A stretch of DNA of 64,000 bases from positions 2,108,001 through 2,172,000 of the forward strand of contig CAWGSA010000002.1 of NCBI GenBank assembly GCA_963825175.1. The letters run 5' to 3'. Positions 35,801-44,171 of the stretch are shown here, piece by piece (position 1 is the first letter of the stretch; each line of letters starts with the position of its first letter). Made by a program: the position numbers and the translations under genes. Source of the stretch: DATFTF01 sp963825175 (lineage in GTDB: Bacteria; Acidobacteriota; Thermoanaerobaculia; UBA5066; Gp7-AA6). Under the pieces are notes generated by a model. That model saw only the letters and a program-made list of their open reading frames with translations, made no database searches and was not told the origin of the DNA.

Positions 35801-37024
35801 CGGGTGACGGCCAACGCCCAGAACTACAGCGACAGCACGACGACCGATGACAACGGCAAGTTCACGCTCTCCAACGTTCCTTCCGGAGCGGTTCACTTCA
35901 CCGCGAACACGTCGTTCCTGTCCGGCCGGTCCACCTCCACCAACGTCGTGATTCCAGACGGAGCGACGCAGTACACTGCCGAGATCGCCTTCCAGGGAGC
36001 GTCGCGGTTGTCCGGCCGCCTCACCCGGGGCGACACGGCGCTGCCCGGAGTCTTCGTGAATGCCCTGCCGGTCGCCCCGGTCGAGGGCGGCGGCCGCGCC
36101 TCGGGTCAGACCGACGACAACGGCCAGTACGCGCTGGACGGCTTGAGCGACGGCGACTACACGGTGAACCTCTCGGGCCAGGGAGTCGCCTACCACCGCA
36201 CCTTCACCGTTTCGGGGGACACGCCGGGCGACATCGCGCTTCCGCCGATTCAGGTCAGCGGCACGATCACCGAGGCGGGCTCCGGGGAGCCTCTCGACGG
36301 CGTGACGGTGCAGCTGCAGATGCAATCGGCATCGGGAGGCACGTCGCGAGGCCGGCTCGGCCTGAAGATGGCCTCGGGCGATTCCGCCGGCCACTACTTC
36401 ATCGACGACGTGGATTCCGGCAGCTACCAGGTCACGGCCCGCCGGGACGGCTACCAGGCCAGTACACAAACGCTGGCCGTGGGCGGAGACTCCGCGACGC
36501 TCGACTTCGCGCTCCAGCGCGGAGAAGGAATTTCCGTCCGCCTCGCCGATGGCCTGACCGGCGTCGCTCTGCGGGGCGTCATCGTCACGGCCCTCGATGG
36601 TTCCGGGTCGATCGGTTTCGAGGGATCCTTGACGCTCGACTCGAGCGGGAAGGGCGAGATCAACTCCCTGGCGCCGGGGCGCTACGCCGTGCACTTCTTT
36701 TCCGACGGCTACGCGCCGCGCACGGCGGTCATCGACGCGCCCTCCGCCCTCGTGCCGGTCGCGCTGACGCCGGGCGGACGCGTGGAGGTGACCACGGCGG
36801 TCCCGATTTCCGGGCGGATCGTCGACGCCTCCGGTCTGCCTTACGCCCTGGGGCCGTTTCGCACGGATGGGCGCGTCAACGGGTCGCCTCCGCTGACGGC
36901 GTGGGACCACGTGGCTCCCGGTTCCTACCAGCTTCTGATCGGAGCACCGAGCTCGGAGACGCCGTATCCGTTTACGGTGGTCGAGGGACAGACCACGCGG
37001 GTCAGCCTGGGCGCCCGGGATTAG
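32885..37024 (+). CDS. giant secreted protein of tandem carboxypeptidase-regulatory-like domains
   Basis: 1379 residues, signal peptide at the start (MKKSWAGLLLPICGLLLAPAARA). The rest is about fifteen tandem beta-sandwich domains of 75-95 residues, each with the pattern of a G-x-V-x-D opening strand, an AGARV-type turn, TDaxGrF and a LapGxY loop before LxLxxG; this is the carboxypeptidase regulatory-like/CnaB-type fold. There is no enzymatic domain, membrane anchor or sorting signal at the C terminus. It has a GAGGA ribosome site and the frame is clean across 4.1 kb. Its stop overlaps the convergent membrane-protein gene. Probably an extracytoplasmic adhesive or glycan-binding scaffold; the function is not known. 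Confidence 0.85.
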   Translation: MKKSWAGLLLPICGLLLAPAARAGSVGGRLLDPSGHPIAGARVAWFPYRDEDQSLLDQATGKEPAPLGETKTDASGNFRVALDKPGLSVALRIEPAGFPQARFSGPFESSEDVSLFEVQVPAAQKAAGTVVDEASQPVGGVRVLALSSEILAQGDERFLAETRTLADGSFTMPDAPEGPRVLLALAEGFVRSPHLQIDAARDERIVVKRGGSVRGILLDAAGQPVAGAIVTAGDLAGVTDSAGRYEIAGLAAGSQHVATVWKDDFAARADAVRVQKGQATQVPLRLARAASIAGSVVEERTKKPIAGARIKAFTLGGGPFGRRAPSERPVKSDARGRFRLPGLASRPYRIEAARDGYIASSIENVATSLTRPGSANLALRRAASLTGKVVDEKGLAVVGARVSLAQEFNLRMVRRRGLAAAAAALLGGGILTGPDGAFRMRNIAPERNLEVEASKTGFATARQPGITLKAGDALTGVSLILRKGLAARGRVVDSAGQPVAGAELRLAMREGGGARGAQFQMRVMGMDRQKPDAVSGGDGSFVVAGLSPGQYAGVVSREGFARKSVPSLEVKAEGENVWAPIALTPGVALAGQVRDSAGLAIPGAQILVIDPGGGGRPLDTSSGPDGKFQVGGLTADHPLMLNVTADGYAAAQRNATPPAQDLAIVLKSAATIRGRVEDAESKNPVTDFTVGTRAAGGGRFVIQIGSSGGDQPVHADDGSFELGSVAPGKWTVHVSASGYRPADVSGVEVAEGAVKEGVVVSLKKGGGLAGRVLDPQLGTGVANASVSYQSSGSGGGMGGGAGVFARMGGGNNATTTDADGRFSFDGTPDGKIMVTATHPDFLDVTQEVDLSKQSTVDLTLGTGGSIAGEVVGQDGRTPMPGAQVSLNTEGDAQFRFGGGDSARSDGAGGFLFEHLQAGRYQLTAQSSDGKTINQEVSLADGQRMTGVLLQMATGTLVQGTVSGLPAGRLGGVRVTANAQNYSDSTTTDDNGKFTLSNVPSGAVHFTANTSFLSGRSTSTNVVIPDGATQYTAEIAFQGASRLSGRLTRGDTALPGVFVNALPVAPVEGGGRASGQTDDNGQYALDGLSDGDYTVNLSGQGVAYHRTFTVSGDTPGDIALPPIQVSGTITEAGSGEPLDGVTVQLQMQSASGGTSRGRLGLKMASGDSAGHYFIDDVDSGSYQVTARRDGYQASTQTLAVGGDSATLDFALQRGEGISVRLADGLTGVALRGVIVTALDGSGSIGFEGSLTLDSSGKGEINSLAPGRYAVHFFSDGYAPRTAVIDAPSALVPVALTPGGRVEVTTAVPISGRIVDASGLPYALGPFRTDGRVNGSPPLTAWDHVAPGSYQLLIGAPSSETPYPFTVVEGQTTRVSLGARD

Positions 37025-37539
37025 CCGGGCGCGCGGCGCGCGAGGTAGGCCCGCGGATTCTCCATCAGTGCGTTGTTCTCGCCGAAAGCGGCGAACTCGA
37101 CGAAGAACCCCCACAGGTTGGTCGCCAGCGCCGCCACGGACGCGGCCAGGTGCGTCCAGGAGGGAAGTGCGTGCGTGTGTACGGCGCCTCCCAGGACGAA
37201 GACGGCAATGGCGCAGAGTAAGGCCAGGGTCGCCGCGGGGGACGTCTTTCGTTTGAAGCCGGCCAGCACCGCGAGAATCCGCACCTTCTCCTCCTGGGGG
37301 TAGGCCGCGACCTCCTCCTTGACCAGTTTCCCGGTTCCGATGAAGTAGAAGATGACCATCGACTGCGAGAAGAGAGACAGGAGGACGGCGGGGATCGCCC
37401 AGCGGACGTGCTGGCCCACGAGGGCTCGGACGGCGGGGGAGGAGGCGGCGGAATGGGCGGCCAGCACGAAACCCTGGATCGAGGTGATCAGGAATCCGGC
37501 CACCGCCAGGCCAGTCGTCAAGAGCAGAGCCAGCGCCAT
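37021..37539 (-). CDS. four-helix integral membrane protein
   Basis: 172 residues, unrecognised. Helices at about 2-24, 48-70, 95-118 and 122-145; a conserved-looking QSMVIFYFIGTGKLVKEEV follows the second helix and the third is preceded by FKRKTSPAATLALLCAIAVF. The C-terminal tail is short and basic. The start at 37539 (MALALLLTTG) is chosen because TATCCT lies seven bases upstream; a longer upstream reading would add non-hydrophobic residues. The last codon overlaps the stop of the large secreted protein. A heme or quinone role is conceivable but not shown. Confidence 0.7.
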   Translation of the reverse strand: MALALLLTTGLAVAGFLITSIQGFVLAAHSAASSPAVRALVGQHVRWAIPAVLLSLFSQSMVIFYFIGTGKLVKEEVAAYPQEEKVRILAVLAGFKRKTSPAATLALLCAIAVFVLGGAVHTHALPSWTHLAASVAALATNLWGFFVEFAAFGENNALMENPRAYLARRAPG

Positions 37540-37546
37540 GCTCGAC

Positions 37547-37552
37547 AGGATA
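37547..37552 (-). promoter_or_regulatory. -10-like box seven bases before the membrane-protein start
   Basis: TATCCT, seven bases, then ATG at 37539 on the minus strand. Supports the chosen start. Confidence 0.4.
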
Positions 37553-37604
37553 TCCGCACCTTTGACACAATCGAGCCCACCGACATGCAACACCAGAGGC
37601 TCCG

Positions 37605-39416
37605 ATGAGCGACGGTCCCCGTACCCTCTGTGAGATCTTCCTGGCCGCGGCGGCCTCGGGGAAGCCGGACTTGCTGTTGTCCAAAGCCGGCGGGCAGTGG
37701 CGTCCGATCTCCGCCGCCGATTTCGGCTTCACGGTGAAGGCTCTTTCCCTCGGGTTGAACGCACTCGGCGTTCAGCCGGGCGACCGCGTCGCGATCCTCT
37801 CGGAGAACCGGCCGGAGTGGGCGATGGCCGATTTTGCCGCGCTCTGTGCCGGGGCGGTCTCCGTGCCCATCTATCCGACGCTGCCGGCCAACCAGGTTGC
37901 GCCGCTCCTCAAGGATTGCGGAGCCAGGGCCATCTTCGTGTCGAGCGCGGACCAGCTGGCCAAGGTCCGCGGCATCCGGGAGGAGTGTCCGGCACTCGAG
38001 TATGTGATCGCCATCGACGCGGCCCCGCCGGCCGAGCCGGGGTACCTCGCGTTCGGCCAGGCCGTGGACAAGGGACGCTCCACCCTGGAGATGAGTCCGG
38101 CGGTTTTCGATCAGCGGGCCCGCCGTATCCAGCCGGACGATCTCGCGACGATCATCTACACCTCGGGCACGACCGGAGAGCCCAAGGGGGCGATGCTGAC
38201 GCACGGCAACTTCGTCTCCAACGTGCTGGCGTCCTGCCAGGTCGTCCCCGTTTCGCGGGAGTCGACCGCGCTCTCGTTCCTGCCGCTCTCCCACGTCTTC
38301 GAGCGCATGATCGACTACTCCTACATGCACGTGTGCGCAACGATCGCGTACGCGGAATCGATCGAGAAGCTCCGCGACAACTTCGTCGAAGTCAATCCGT
38401 CGACGTTCGCCGCGGTCCCCCGCGTCTACGAAAAGGTGCAGGGGCGCATCCTCGACCGCGTGGAGGGAGGCAGCCCGATCAAGAGGAAGCTCTTCTATTG
38501 GGCTATCGACGTGGGGAAGGACAAGGTCGACTGCCTCGAGCGCGGGCAGAACCCCCCGGCGTTTCTCGCGATCAAGGCCCGCATCGCGGACGCGCTGGTG
38601 TTCAAGAAGATCCGTGCGGCGCTGGGCTCGCGATTCCGTTACGCCGTCTCCGGCGGCGCCCCGCTCTCGCGCGATCTGGCCGGGTTCTTTCTCGGCGCGG
38701 GCGTGACGATCTACGAGGGGTACGGGCTGACCGAGACCTCGCCGGTGATCTGCGTCAACGGCCCGGGACGCGTGCGCCTGGGCACGGTGGGGCGGCCCAT
38801 CCCCGGCGTCGAGGTCCGGATCGCCGAGGACGGCGAGATCCTGACGCGGGGCCCGCACGTCATGAAGGGCTACTTCGGCAAGCCCCAGGCGACGGCGGAA
38901 GCGATCGATGCCGACGGCTGGTTCCACACCGGCGACGTGGGCCACCTGGACGCGGACGGCTTCCTGGCGATCACCGACCGGAAGAAGGATCTGATCGTGC
39001 TGGCCGGAGGCAAGAAGGCCGCTCCGCAGCCGATCGAGAATGAGCTGAAGAAGTCGCCATACATCGAGGTCCCCATCGTTCTGGGGGACCGGCACAAGTT
39101 CCTGGCCGCCCTGATCGTTCCGAAGTTCGATCGGGTGAGCGAGTACGCCAGGCAGAACGGGATTTCCTTCGAGGCCGGCTCGATCGACTCCAACCCCCAG
39201 ATTCGCGCTCTCTTTCAGCGCGAGCTCGACGTCTACAACAAGGACAAGCCGCACCACGAGCAGGTCCGCGCCTTCGCCCTGCTGCCGGCCGATCTGACGA
39301 TCGAGGACGGCGCGATCACTCCGACCCTGAAGGTCAAGCGCCGGATCCTGGAATCCCGATACCAGGGGCTGATCGAGCAGATGTATCAGGCGGCGGAGAA
39401 GGCGCACGTGGCGTGA
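37605..39416 (+). CDS. long-chain fatty acid-CoA ligase (AMP-forming)
   Basis: Activates long-chain fatty acids to acyl-CoA for the beta-oxidation enzymes encoded downstream. 603 residues of the ANL superfamily, FAA1/FadD15 type. Seen: the P-loop YTSGTTGEPKGAMLTHGN near residue 185, FLPLSHVFERM, the GYGLTETSPV block near residue 380, WFHTGDVGHLD and the hinge-like DRKKDLIVLAGGKKAAPQ. Probably associates with the inner membrane face. A TTGACA at 37562 may be part of its promoter; no convincing -10 was identified. A heptamer hairpin follows the stop directly. Confidence 0.93.
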   Translation: MSDGPRTLCEIFLAAAASGKPDLLLSKAGGQWRPISAADFGFTVKALSLGLNALGVQPGDRVAILSENRPEWAMADFAALCAGAVSVPIYPTLPANQVAPLLKDCGARAIFVSSADQLAKVRGIREECPALEYVIAIDAAPPAEPGYLAFGQAVDKGRSTLEMSPAVFDQRARRIQPDDLATIIYTSGTTGEPKGAMLTHGNFVSNVLASCQVVPVSRESTALSFLPLSHVFERMIDYSYMHVCATIAYAESIEKLRDNFVEVNPSTFAAVPRVYEKVQGRILDRVEGGSPIKRKLFYWAIDVGKDKVDCLERGQNPPAFLAIKARIADALVFKKIRAALGSRFRYAVSGGAPLSRDLAGFFLGAGVTIYEGYGLTETSPVICVNGPGRVRLGTVGRPIPGVEVRIAEDGEILTRGPHVMKGYFGKPQATAEAIDADGWFHTGDVGHLDADGFLAITDRKKDLIVLAGGKKAAPQPIENELKKSPYIEVPIVLGDRHKFLAALIVPKFDRVSEYARQNGISFEAGSIDSNPQIRALFQRELDVYNKDKPHHEQVRAFALLPADLTIEDGAITPTLKVKRRILESRYQGLIEQMYQAAEKAHVA

Positions 39417-39418
39417 CG

Positions 39419-39501
39419 CGGTGCGACGTTCGACGTGCGAAGTGCTACGTAGGGCGGTGAAGATGCGTAACGTAGAACGCCGCACGGAGAACGTCGCACC
39501 G
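39419..39501. repeat. inverted 7-bp-period repeat hairpin (ACGTTCG type)
   Basis: Left arm GTGCG ACGTTCG ACGTGCG AAGTGCT ACGTAGG; right arm GCGTAAC GTAGAAC GCCGCAC GGAGAAC GTCGCAC. The right arm is the near reverse complement of the left, so the DNA or RNA could fold into an imperfect stem of about 33 bp with a short loop around GGCGGTGAAGATG. It fills the gap between the ligase and the multifunctional enzyme gene. Confidence 0.85.
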
Positions 39502-39512
39502 GAACCCAACCC

Positions 39513-41672
39513 ATGACCGCTTTCGACCTCCAGCTCTCCTCCGACGGCCTCGCGGTCGTGACCTTCGATCTGGCCGGAGAGAAGGTCAACAAGTTCTCGC
39601 GCTCGGTTCTGGAGGAGCTGGATGGGCTGGTCGGGCGCCTGGCCGGAGAACGCGGCGTGCGCGCACTCCTGTTTGCGAGCGGCAAGCCGGACGTTTTCAT
39701 CGCGGGCGCCGACGTCAAGGAGTTCGTCGATGCCCGGGCGGACGAGACGGCGGCTTGGGTTCGCCGCGTGCAGGGACTGTTCGAGCGCGTGGCCCGCCTC
39801 CCGTATCCGACCGTCGCGGCGATCGGGGGCGCGTGCCTGGGCGGAGGAACCGAGCTCGCGCTGGCCTGCGACTATCGGGTGATGTCCGACTCGAAGAAGG
39901 CCCAGATCGGGCTGCCGGAGGTACGGCTGGGGATCTTCCCCGCGTGGGGAGGGACGACGCGGCTGCCCCGGCTGGTCGGATTGCAGACCGCGCTCGATTT
40001 GATCCTGACCGGCAAGAGCCTGGATGCGCGGCGGGCGAAGAAGATCGGGCTGGTGGACGAAGCGGTTCCCGCTCCGATCTTCCGGGACTACGCGCGGGAG
40101 TTCGCGCGAGGGAAAGTCGGAGAGGGCAAGCCTGCGGGAGGGAGGCGGCGCTCCGCCTCGCTGCCGGAGCGGGCCCTCGAGGCGGCGGGGATCGGACGGC
40201 GGATCGTGTTCCGCCAGGCCCGCCGGCGCGTGCTGCGGGAGACCCACGGTCACTACCCGGCTCCTCTCGCCGCGTTGGAGGTGATCGAGGAGGGATGGGG
40301 AAAGCCCATCGAGGTGGGGCTCGAGGCGGAAGTGGAACACATCGCCCGGATCTTCGGCGGAGAAACGCAGAGGAACCTGCTGTCCCTTTACTTCGCCACC
40401 GAGGAGATCAAGAAGGAGACCGGGACGTCCGACCCCTCCGTGCGCCCGCGGCCGGTGACGCGCGTGGGGATCCTGGGCGCCGGAGTGATGGGAGGGGGGA
40501 TCGCGCAGCTGGTCGCAGACCGGGACCTGCCCGCCAGGATGAAGGACATCAGCCCGAAGGCGCTGGCACACGGCTTTGCGACCGCCGCGGCCCTCTGGAA
40601 GGAGCGCGTCCGGCGCCGGCGACTGACTCAGCGCGAGATGGCCGCCAAGATGGCTCTCCTCTCCGGCGCGCTCGACGACACCGGATTCGCGCGCTGCGAG
40701 GTCACGATCGAGGCGGTGGTCGAGAAGCTCTCGATCAAGCGCGCCGTTCTGAAGGAATGGGAGAGCGTCGTCCCGGGGGACGCGATCTTCGCCTCCAACA
40801 CGTCGACCCTGCCCATCGGACAGATCGGCGAAGAGGCCTCCGAGCCGTCTCGCGTCGTCGGGATGCACTTTTTCAATCCCGTCCACCGCATGCCGCTCGT
40901 CGAGGTCATTCGCGGACCGAAGACGTCCGAGGAGACGGTGGCGACGGTCTTCGCCCTGGCCAAGACCCTGGGCAAGACTCCGGTGGTCGTCGCCGACTCG
41001 CCCGGCTTCCTCGTCAACCGGATCCTGGCGCCTTACCTGTCCGAGGCGGTCCGCGTGGTCAGGGAGGGGTGCGCGATCGAGGTCGTCGATTCCGCCATGA
41101 CCGACTTCGGCATGCCGGTCGGTCCGATCGCGCTCTTGGACGACGTCGGGCTGGACGTCGCGGTCAAGGCGGGAGAAGTCTTGACCGCCGCGTTTCCCGA
41201 GCGCATGTTTCCCAGCGGCGAAGAAGCTCTGGTGGCCGCGGGTCGCCTCGGACGCAAGGGCGGCAAGGGGTTCTACGACTACGAAAAAGGGAAGCGCCGA
41301 CGGCCTGCCCGGGAAGCCTACGCCGTTCTCGGAGTCGAGCCGCGGGCCGAGCCGTCCATCTCGGCGGACGCCATCGTTTCCCGGTTGGTGCTCCTGATGA
41401 TCAACGAGGCCGCCTTCTGCCTCGAGCAGGAGGTCGTGGCCAGTGCGGGGAAGCTCGACCTGGCCATGATCTTTGGAACGGGGTTCCCCCCATTTCGGGG
41501 AGGTCTGCTGCGCTACGCCGATGCGCTCGGCGCCGCGCGGGTCGAGCAGGAGCTGAAGACCCTGGCGGACCGGCTGGGACCGCGGTTTCGTCCTGCCCCG
41601 CTGGTGAGCGGGCTGGCGCGGTCCGCCGGCCGCTTCTATGACGCGACGCGCCAGAAGGAGAAGACGGCATGA
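39513..41672 (+). CDS. fatty-acid oxidation multifunctional enzyme (enoyl-CoA hydratase/3-hydroxyacyl-CoA dehydrogenase)
   Basis: Two consecutive steps of beta-oxidation in one chain of 719 residues (FadJ/FadB alpha-subunit type). N-terminal crotonase domain, residues 1-190, with GADVKEF, the oxyanion loop AIGGACLGGGTELALACD and a PEVRLGIFPAWGGT segment. Residues about 310-490 form the NAD-binding 3-hydroxyacyl-CoA dehydrogenase domain (GAGVMGGGIAQL, SNTSTLPI, GMHFFNPVHRMPLVE), with the C-terminal dehydrogenase domain after that (GFLVNRILAPYL, FGMPVGP). ATG 39513 has only a weak upstream site. The stop overlaps the acyl-CoA dehydrogenase start (ATGA). No thiolase gene lies next to it. Confidence 0.92.
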   Translation: MTAFDLQLSSDGLAVVTFDLAGEKVNKFSRSVLEELDGLVGRLAGERGVRALLFASGKPDVFIAGADVKEFVDARADETAAWVRRVQGLFERVARLPYPTVAAIGGACLGGGTELALACDYRVMSDSKKAQIGLPEVRLGIFPAWGGTTRLPRLVGLQTALDLILTGKSLDARRAKKIGLVDEAVPAPIFRDYAREFARGKVGEGKPAGGRRRSASLPERALEAAGIGRRIVFRQARRRVLRETHGHYPAPLAALEVIEEGWGKPIEVGLEAEVEHIARIFGGETQRNLLSLYFATEEIKKETGTSDPSVRPRPVTRVGILGAGVMGGGIAQLVADRDLPARMKDISPKALAHGFATAAALWKERVRRRRLTQREMAAKMALLSGALDDTGFARCEVTIEAVVEKLSIKRAVLKEWESVVPGDAIFASNTSTLPIGQIGEEASEPSRVVGMHFFNPVHRMPLVEVIRGPKTSEETVATVFALAKTLGKTPVVVADSPGFLVNRILAPYLSEAVRVVREGCAIEVVDSAMTDFGMPVGPIALLDDVGLDVAVKAGEVLTAAFPERMFPSGEEALVAAGRLGRKGGKGFYDYEKGKRRRPAREAYAVLGVEPRAEPSISADAIVSRLVLLMINEAAFCLEQEVVASAGKLDLAMIFGTGFPPFRGGLLRYADALGAARVEQELKTLADRLGPRFRPAPLVSGLARSAGRFYDATRQKEKTA

Positions 41673-43426
41673 CATCCGCGGCATCCAGTCATTCCGAAGA
41701 CGAGGCCTCGTCTCCCGTTCGGGAGCTCTTTGCCGGACACGTCGCGGAGAACCTGGTCTTTCCGTACCCCGAAGTTTCTCCGGAAGAGAAGGAGACCGTG
41801 TCCGCTTTCCTCCAGTCGTTGCGCGACTTCGCCAGGGATCATGTGGACCCGTCGCGGATCGATCGTGAGCACCACGTTCCCGAAGAAGTCGTCCGCGGCC
41901 TGGCCGAGCTGGGCGCGTTCGGGATGACCATTCCCGAGGTGTACGGAGGATACGGCTTTTCCGCGTCCGCCTACTGCCGGGCCACGGAGGAGATCGCGCG
42001 CACCGACGCCTCGATTGGAATTCTCGTCGGCGGCCACCAGTCGATCGGCCTGAAGGGGCTGATTCTCTTCGGCACCGAGGAGCAGAAGAAGAAGTGGCTT
42101 CCGCGGCTGGCCACCGGCGAGATGATCGCCGCCTTCGCCCTGACCGAGCCGGAGGCGGGCTCCGATGCCGCGTCGATCCGCACGACCGCCGATTACGACG
42201 CGGCGACCGACACGTTCGTTCTGAACGGCAACAAGCACTGGATCTCCAACGGCGGCTTCGCCCAGTTCTTCACGGTCTTCGCCAAGGACGTCAAGCTCGA
42301 CGTCAAGGACGAGCACCGGAAGATCACCGCGTTCGTGGTGACGAAGGATCTGGGAGGTGTGGTCCCGGGCAAGGAAGAAAGGAAGTTGGGATTGAAGGGG
42401 TCTTCCACCGTCCCCATCGAGCTCCAGAACGTCCGGGTGCCCGCATCCCATGTGCTGGGAGAGCGAGGCCAGGGTTTCAAGATCGCCGTCGAGATCCTGA
42501 ACACCGGGCGCACGTCGCTGGGAGCGGGCTGCGTCGGCGGATCCAAGGCCATGATCCGCCTGGCCGCCCAGCAGGCCACCCAGCGCCGCCAGTTCCAGAC
42601 GCGCATCGCCGATTTCGAGATCATCCGCGGGAAGTTCGCCCGCATGGTCACCTCCACGTACGCGCTGGAATCGATGGTCTACCTGACCGCCGGGCTCGTC
42701 GATCGCGGCCTGCACGACTACTCCCTGGAAGGAGCGTGTTGCAAGATCTTCGGCACCGAGAGCGTCTGGCAGACCATCAACGACGCGCTCCAGATCGCGG
42801 GAGGAAACGGCTTCATGGAAGAGTACCCGTACGAGCGCGCGCTGCGCGACTCGCGGGTGAACATGATCTTCGAGGGAACCAACGAGATCCTGCGCGTGCT
42901 GCTCGCGCTCTCCGGAATGCGCGACGTCGGCGAAGACATGAAGGAGATCGGCAAGGCCCTGAAGGATCCCCTCCACTCCCTGGGAATCCTGGGCGACTAC
43001 GCGGCGAAGAAGGTCAAAAGCTACGTGACGCCCCAGAAGCTCACGCGCGTCGCGCCGCCGCTGGCCGAAGAGGGTGAGATCGTGGCGAAGTACGCCCGGG
43101 CCCTGGGCGGGGCGGTCGAGGGGCTGCTCTTGCGGCACGGCAAAGAGATCATCCAGAGGGAATACCAGCAGGAACGGCTGGCCAACGCCGTCATCGACCT
43201 CTACGCCTGCCTGGCCACGCTGTCCCGCGCCAGCTCGGCAGTGGCCCGCCGCGGCGAGGAGAAGGCAGCGGCCGACCTGCGGATCGCTCGCGCATTCATC
43301 GACCAGGCGAAGTACAGACTGGTCGGCAACCTCAAGCGGCTCGACCGGAATCGCGACGCCGACTTCAACGCCATTTCCGACGCCGTCTATGAGCGTCTCG
43401 GCTACGGGCTCGACTTCTGGGAGTAA
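41669..43426 (+). CDS. acyl-CoA dehydrogenase, VLCAD-like
   Basis: FAD enzyme catalysing the first dehydrogenation of acyl-CoA; 585 residues, longer than the usual 380-400 because of a C-terminal extension as in very-long-chain enzymes. Seen: a leader of about 60 polar residues, MTIPEVYGGYGFS, GTEEQKKKWLPRLATGE, AFALTEPEAGSDAASI, the LNGNKHWISNGGFAQ loop, GGNGFMEEYPYERALRDSRV and IFEGTNEILR with the glutamate expected as catalytic base. The extension (about 430-585) has helices with KRLDRNRD near the end. Coupled to the upstream gene by a four-base overlap. Electron transfer partner genes (etfAB) are not in the window. Confidence 0.93.
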   Translation: MTSAASSHSEDEASSPVRELFAGHVAENLVFPYPEVSPEEKETVSAFLQSLRDFARDHVDPSRIDREHHVPEEVVRGLAELGAFGMTIPEVYGGYGFSASAYCRATEEIARTDASIGILVGGHQSIGLKGLILFGTEEQKKKWLPRLATGEMIAAFALTEPEAGSDAASIRTTADYDAATDTFVLNGNKHWISNGGFAQFFTVFAKDVKLDVKDEHRKITAFVVTKDLGGVVPGKEERKLGLKGSSTVPIELQNVRVPASHVLGERGQGFKIAVEILNTGRTSLGAGCVGGSKAMIRLAAQQATQRRQFQTRIADFEIIRGKFARMVTSTYALESMVYLTAGLVDRGLHDYSLEGACCKIFGTESVWQTINDALQIAGGNGFMEEYPYERALRDSRVNMIFEGTNEILRVLLALSGMRDVGEDMKEIGKALKDPLHSLGILGDYAAKKVKSYVTPQKLTRVAPPLAEEGEIVAKYARALGGAVEGLLLRHGKEIIQREYQQERLANAVIDLYACLATLSRASSAVARRGEEKAAADLRIARAFIDQAKYRLVGNLKRLDRNRDADFNAISDAVYERLGYGLDFWE

Positions 43427-43430
43427 GAGG

Positions 43431-43530
43431 GAATCGGGTGATCGCGCGATCGGGTCATCGGGTCCTGAGCCTTGACGAGACGCCCTTGGGCGAAATCACC
43501 TGAGGACCGATGACCCGATGACCCGATTTC
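43431..43530. repeat. inverted 8-bp-period repeat hairpin (GATCGGGT/CATCGGGT)
   Basis: Left arm AATCGGGT GATCGCGC GATCGGGT CATCGGGT CCTGAG; right arm (43501-43530) TGAGGACCGATG ACCCGATG ACCCGATT, which is the reverse complement of the left arm with gaps. The loop of about 30 bases contains GCCCTTGGGC. Begins four bases after the acyl-CoA dehydrogenase stop. Confidence 0.85.
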
Positions 43531-43579
43531 GTGTCGAGGCGAACGGACCGCCTTGTGTCTCCCTGCCGCGAACGGGGAC

Positions 43580-44095
43580 ATGATGTCGATCCGCATCCTC
43601 ATCACCGGGGGGACGTTCGACAAGGAGTACGACGAGCTCGGAGGTCGCCTCTTCTTCAAGGACACGCACGTTCCCGAAATGCTGAGGCTGGGACGCTGCC
43701 ATCTCGACGTCTCGCTCGCCACCGTCCTGATGGTGGACAGCCTGGAAATGTCCGAAGCGGACCGCCGGTTGATCCTGACCCGGTGCATCGAAGCGCCCGA
43801 ACGGCGCATCGTGGTCACTCACGGCACCGACACCATGGTCGAGACCGCGAGAGTCCTCGCGGAGGGAGCCGGCGACAAGACGATCGTCCTGACGGGAGCG
43901 ATGGTGCCCTACGCGTTCGGCAGCTCCGACGGGCTCTTCAATCTCGGCAGCGCGCTCTCGTTCGTCCAGGCCTTGCCGGCGGGTGTCTACATCGCCATGA
44001 ACGGGCGATGCTTCCGGTGGGATCGGGTCCGCAAGAATCGATCGCTCGGAGTGTTCGAAGACATCCCGGAAACCCCGGCGGCCCACGGCTCCTGA
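43580..44095 (+). CDS. single-domain asparaginase-like protein
   Basis: 171 residues corresponding only to the N-terminal domain of L-asparaginase. The nucleophile region LITGGTFDKEY and the second catalytic block VTHGTDTMVETARVL are intact, and a Lys-less VLTGAMVPYAFGSSDGLFNLG follows. The smaller C-terminal domain of classical 320-residue asparaginases is absent. Similar-sized single-domain proteins are common in databases and the frame is clean, so this is a natural short form rather than a truncation. The activity of the short form is unproven. ATG 43580 or 43583; an upstream in-frame extension has no support. Confidence 0.82.
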   Translation: MMSIRILITGGTFDKEYDELGGRLFFKDTHVPEMLRLGRCHLDVSLATVLMVDSLEMSEADRRLILTRCIEAPERRIVVTHGTDTMVETARVLAEGAGDKTIVLTGAMVPYAFGSSDGLFNLGSALSFVQALPAGVYIAMNGRCFRWDRVRKNRSLGVFEDIPETPAAHGS

Positions 44096-44171
44096 CCGCG
44101 CAGATCGACGAAGCGGTCCCGGCGAAATTCGGGCATACTTCCGGGCGCAATTCACGCAGAAAGAACTGAGG

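Noticed and set aside
37562..37590. Sigma70 promoter for the acyl-CoA ligase gene
   Set aside because: TTGACA is good but nothing resembling a -10 occurs at 16-18 bases; kept only as a remark.
34316..37732. Long open frame of over 1100 codons on the minus strand opposite the large secreted protein
   Set aside because: Shadow frame produced by GC-rich codon bias; the plus-strand product has a signal peptide and regular domains, the minus product has none.
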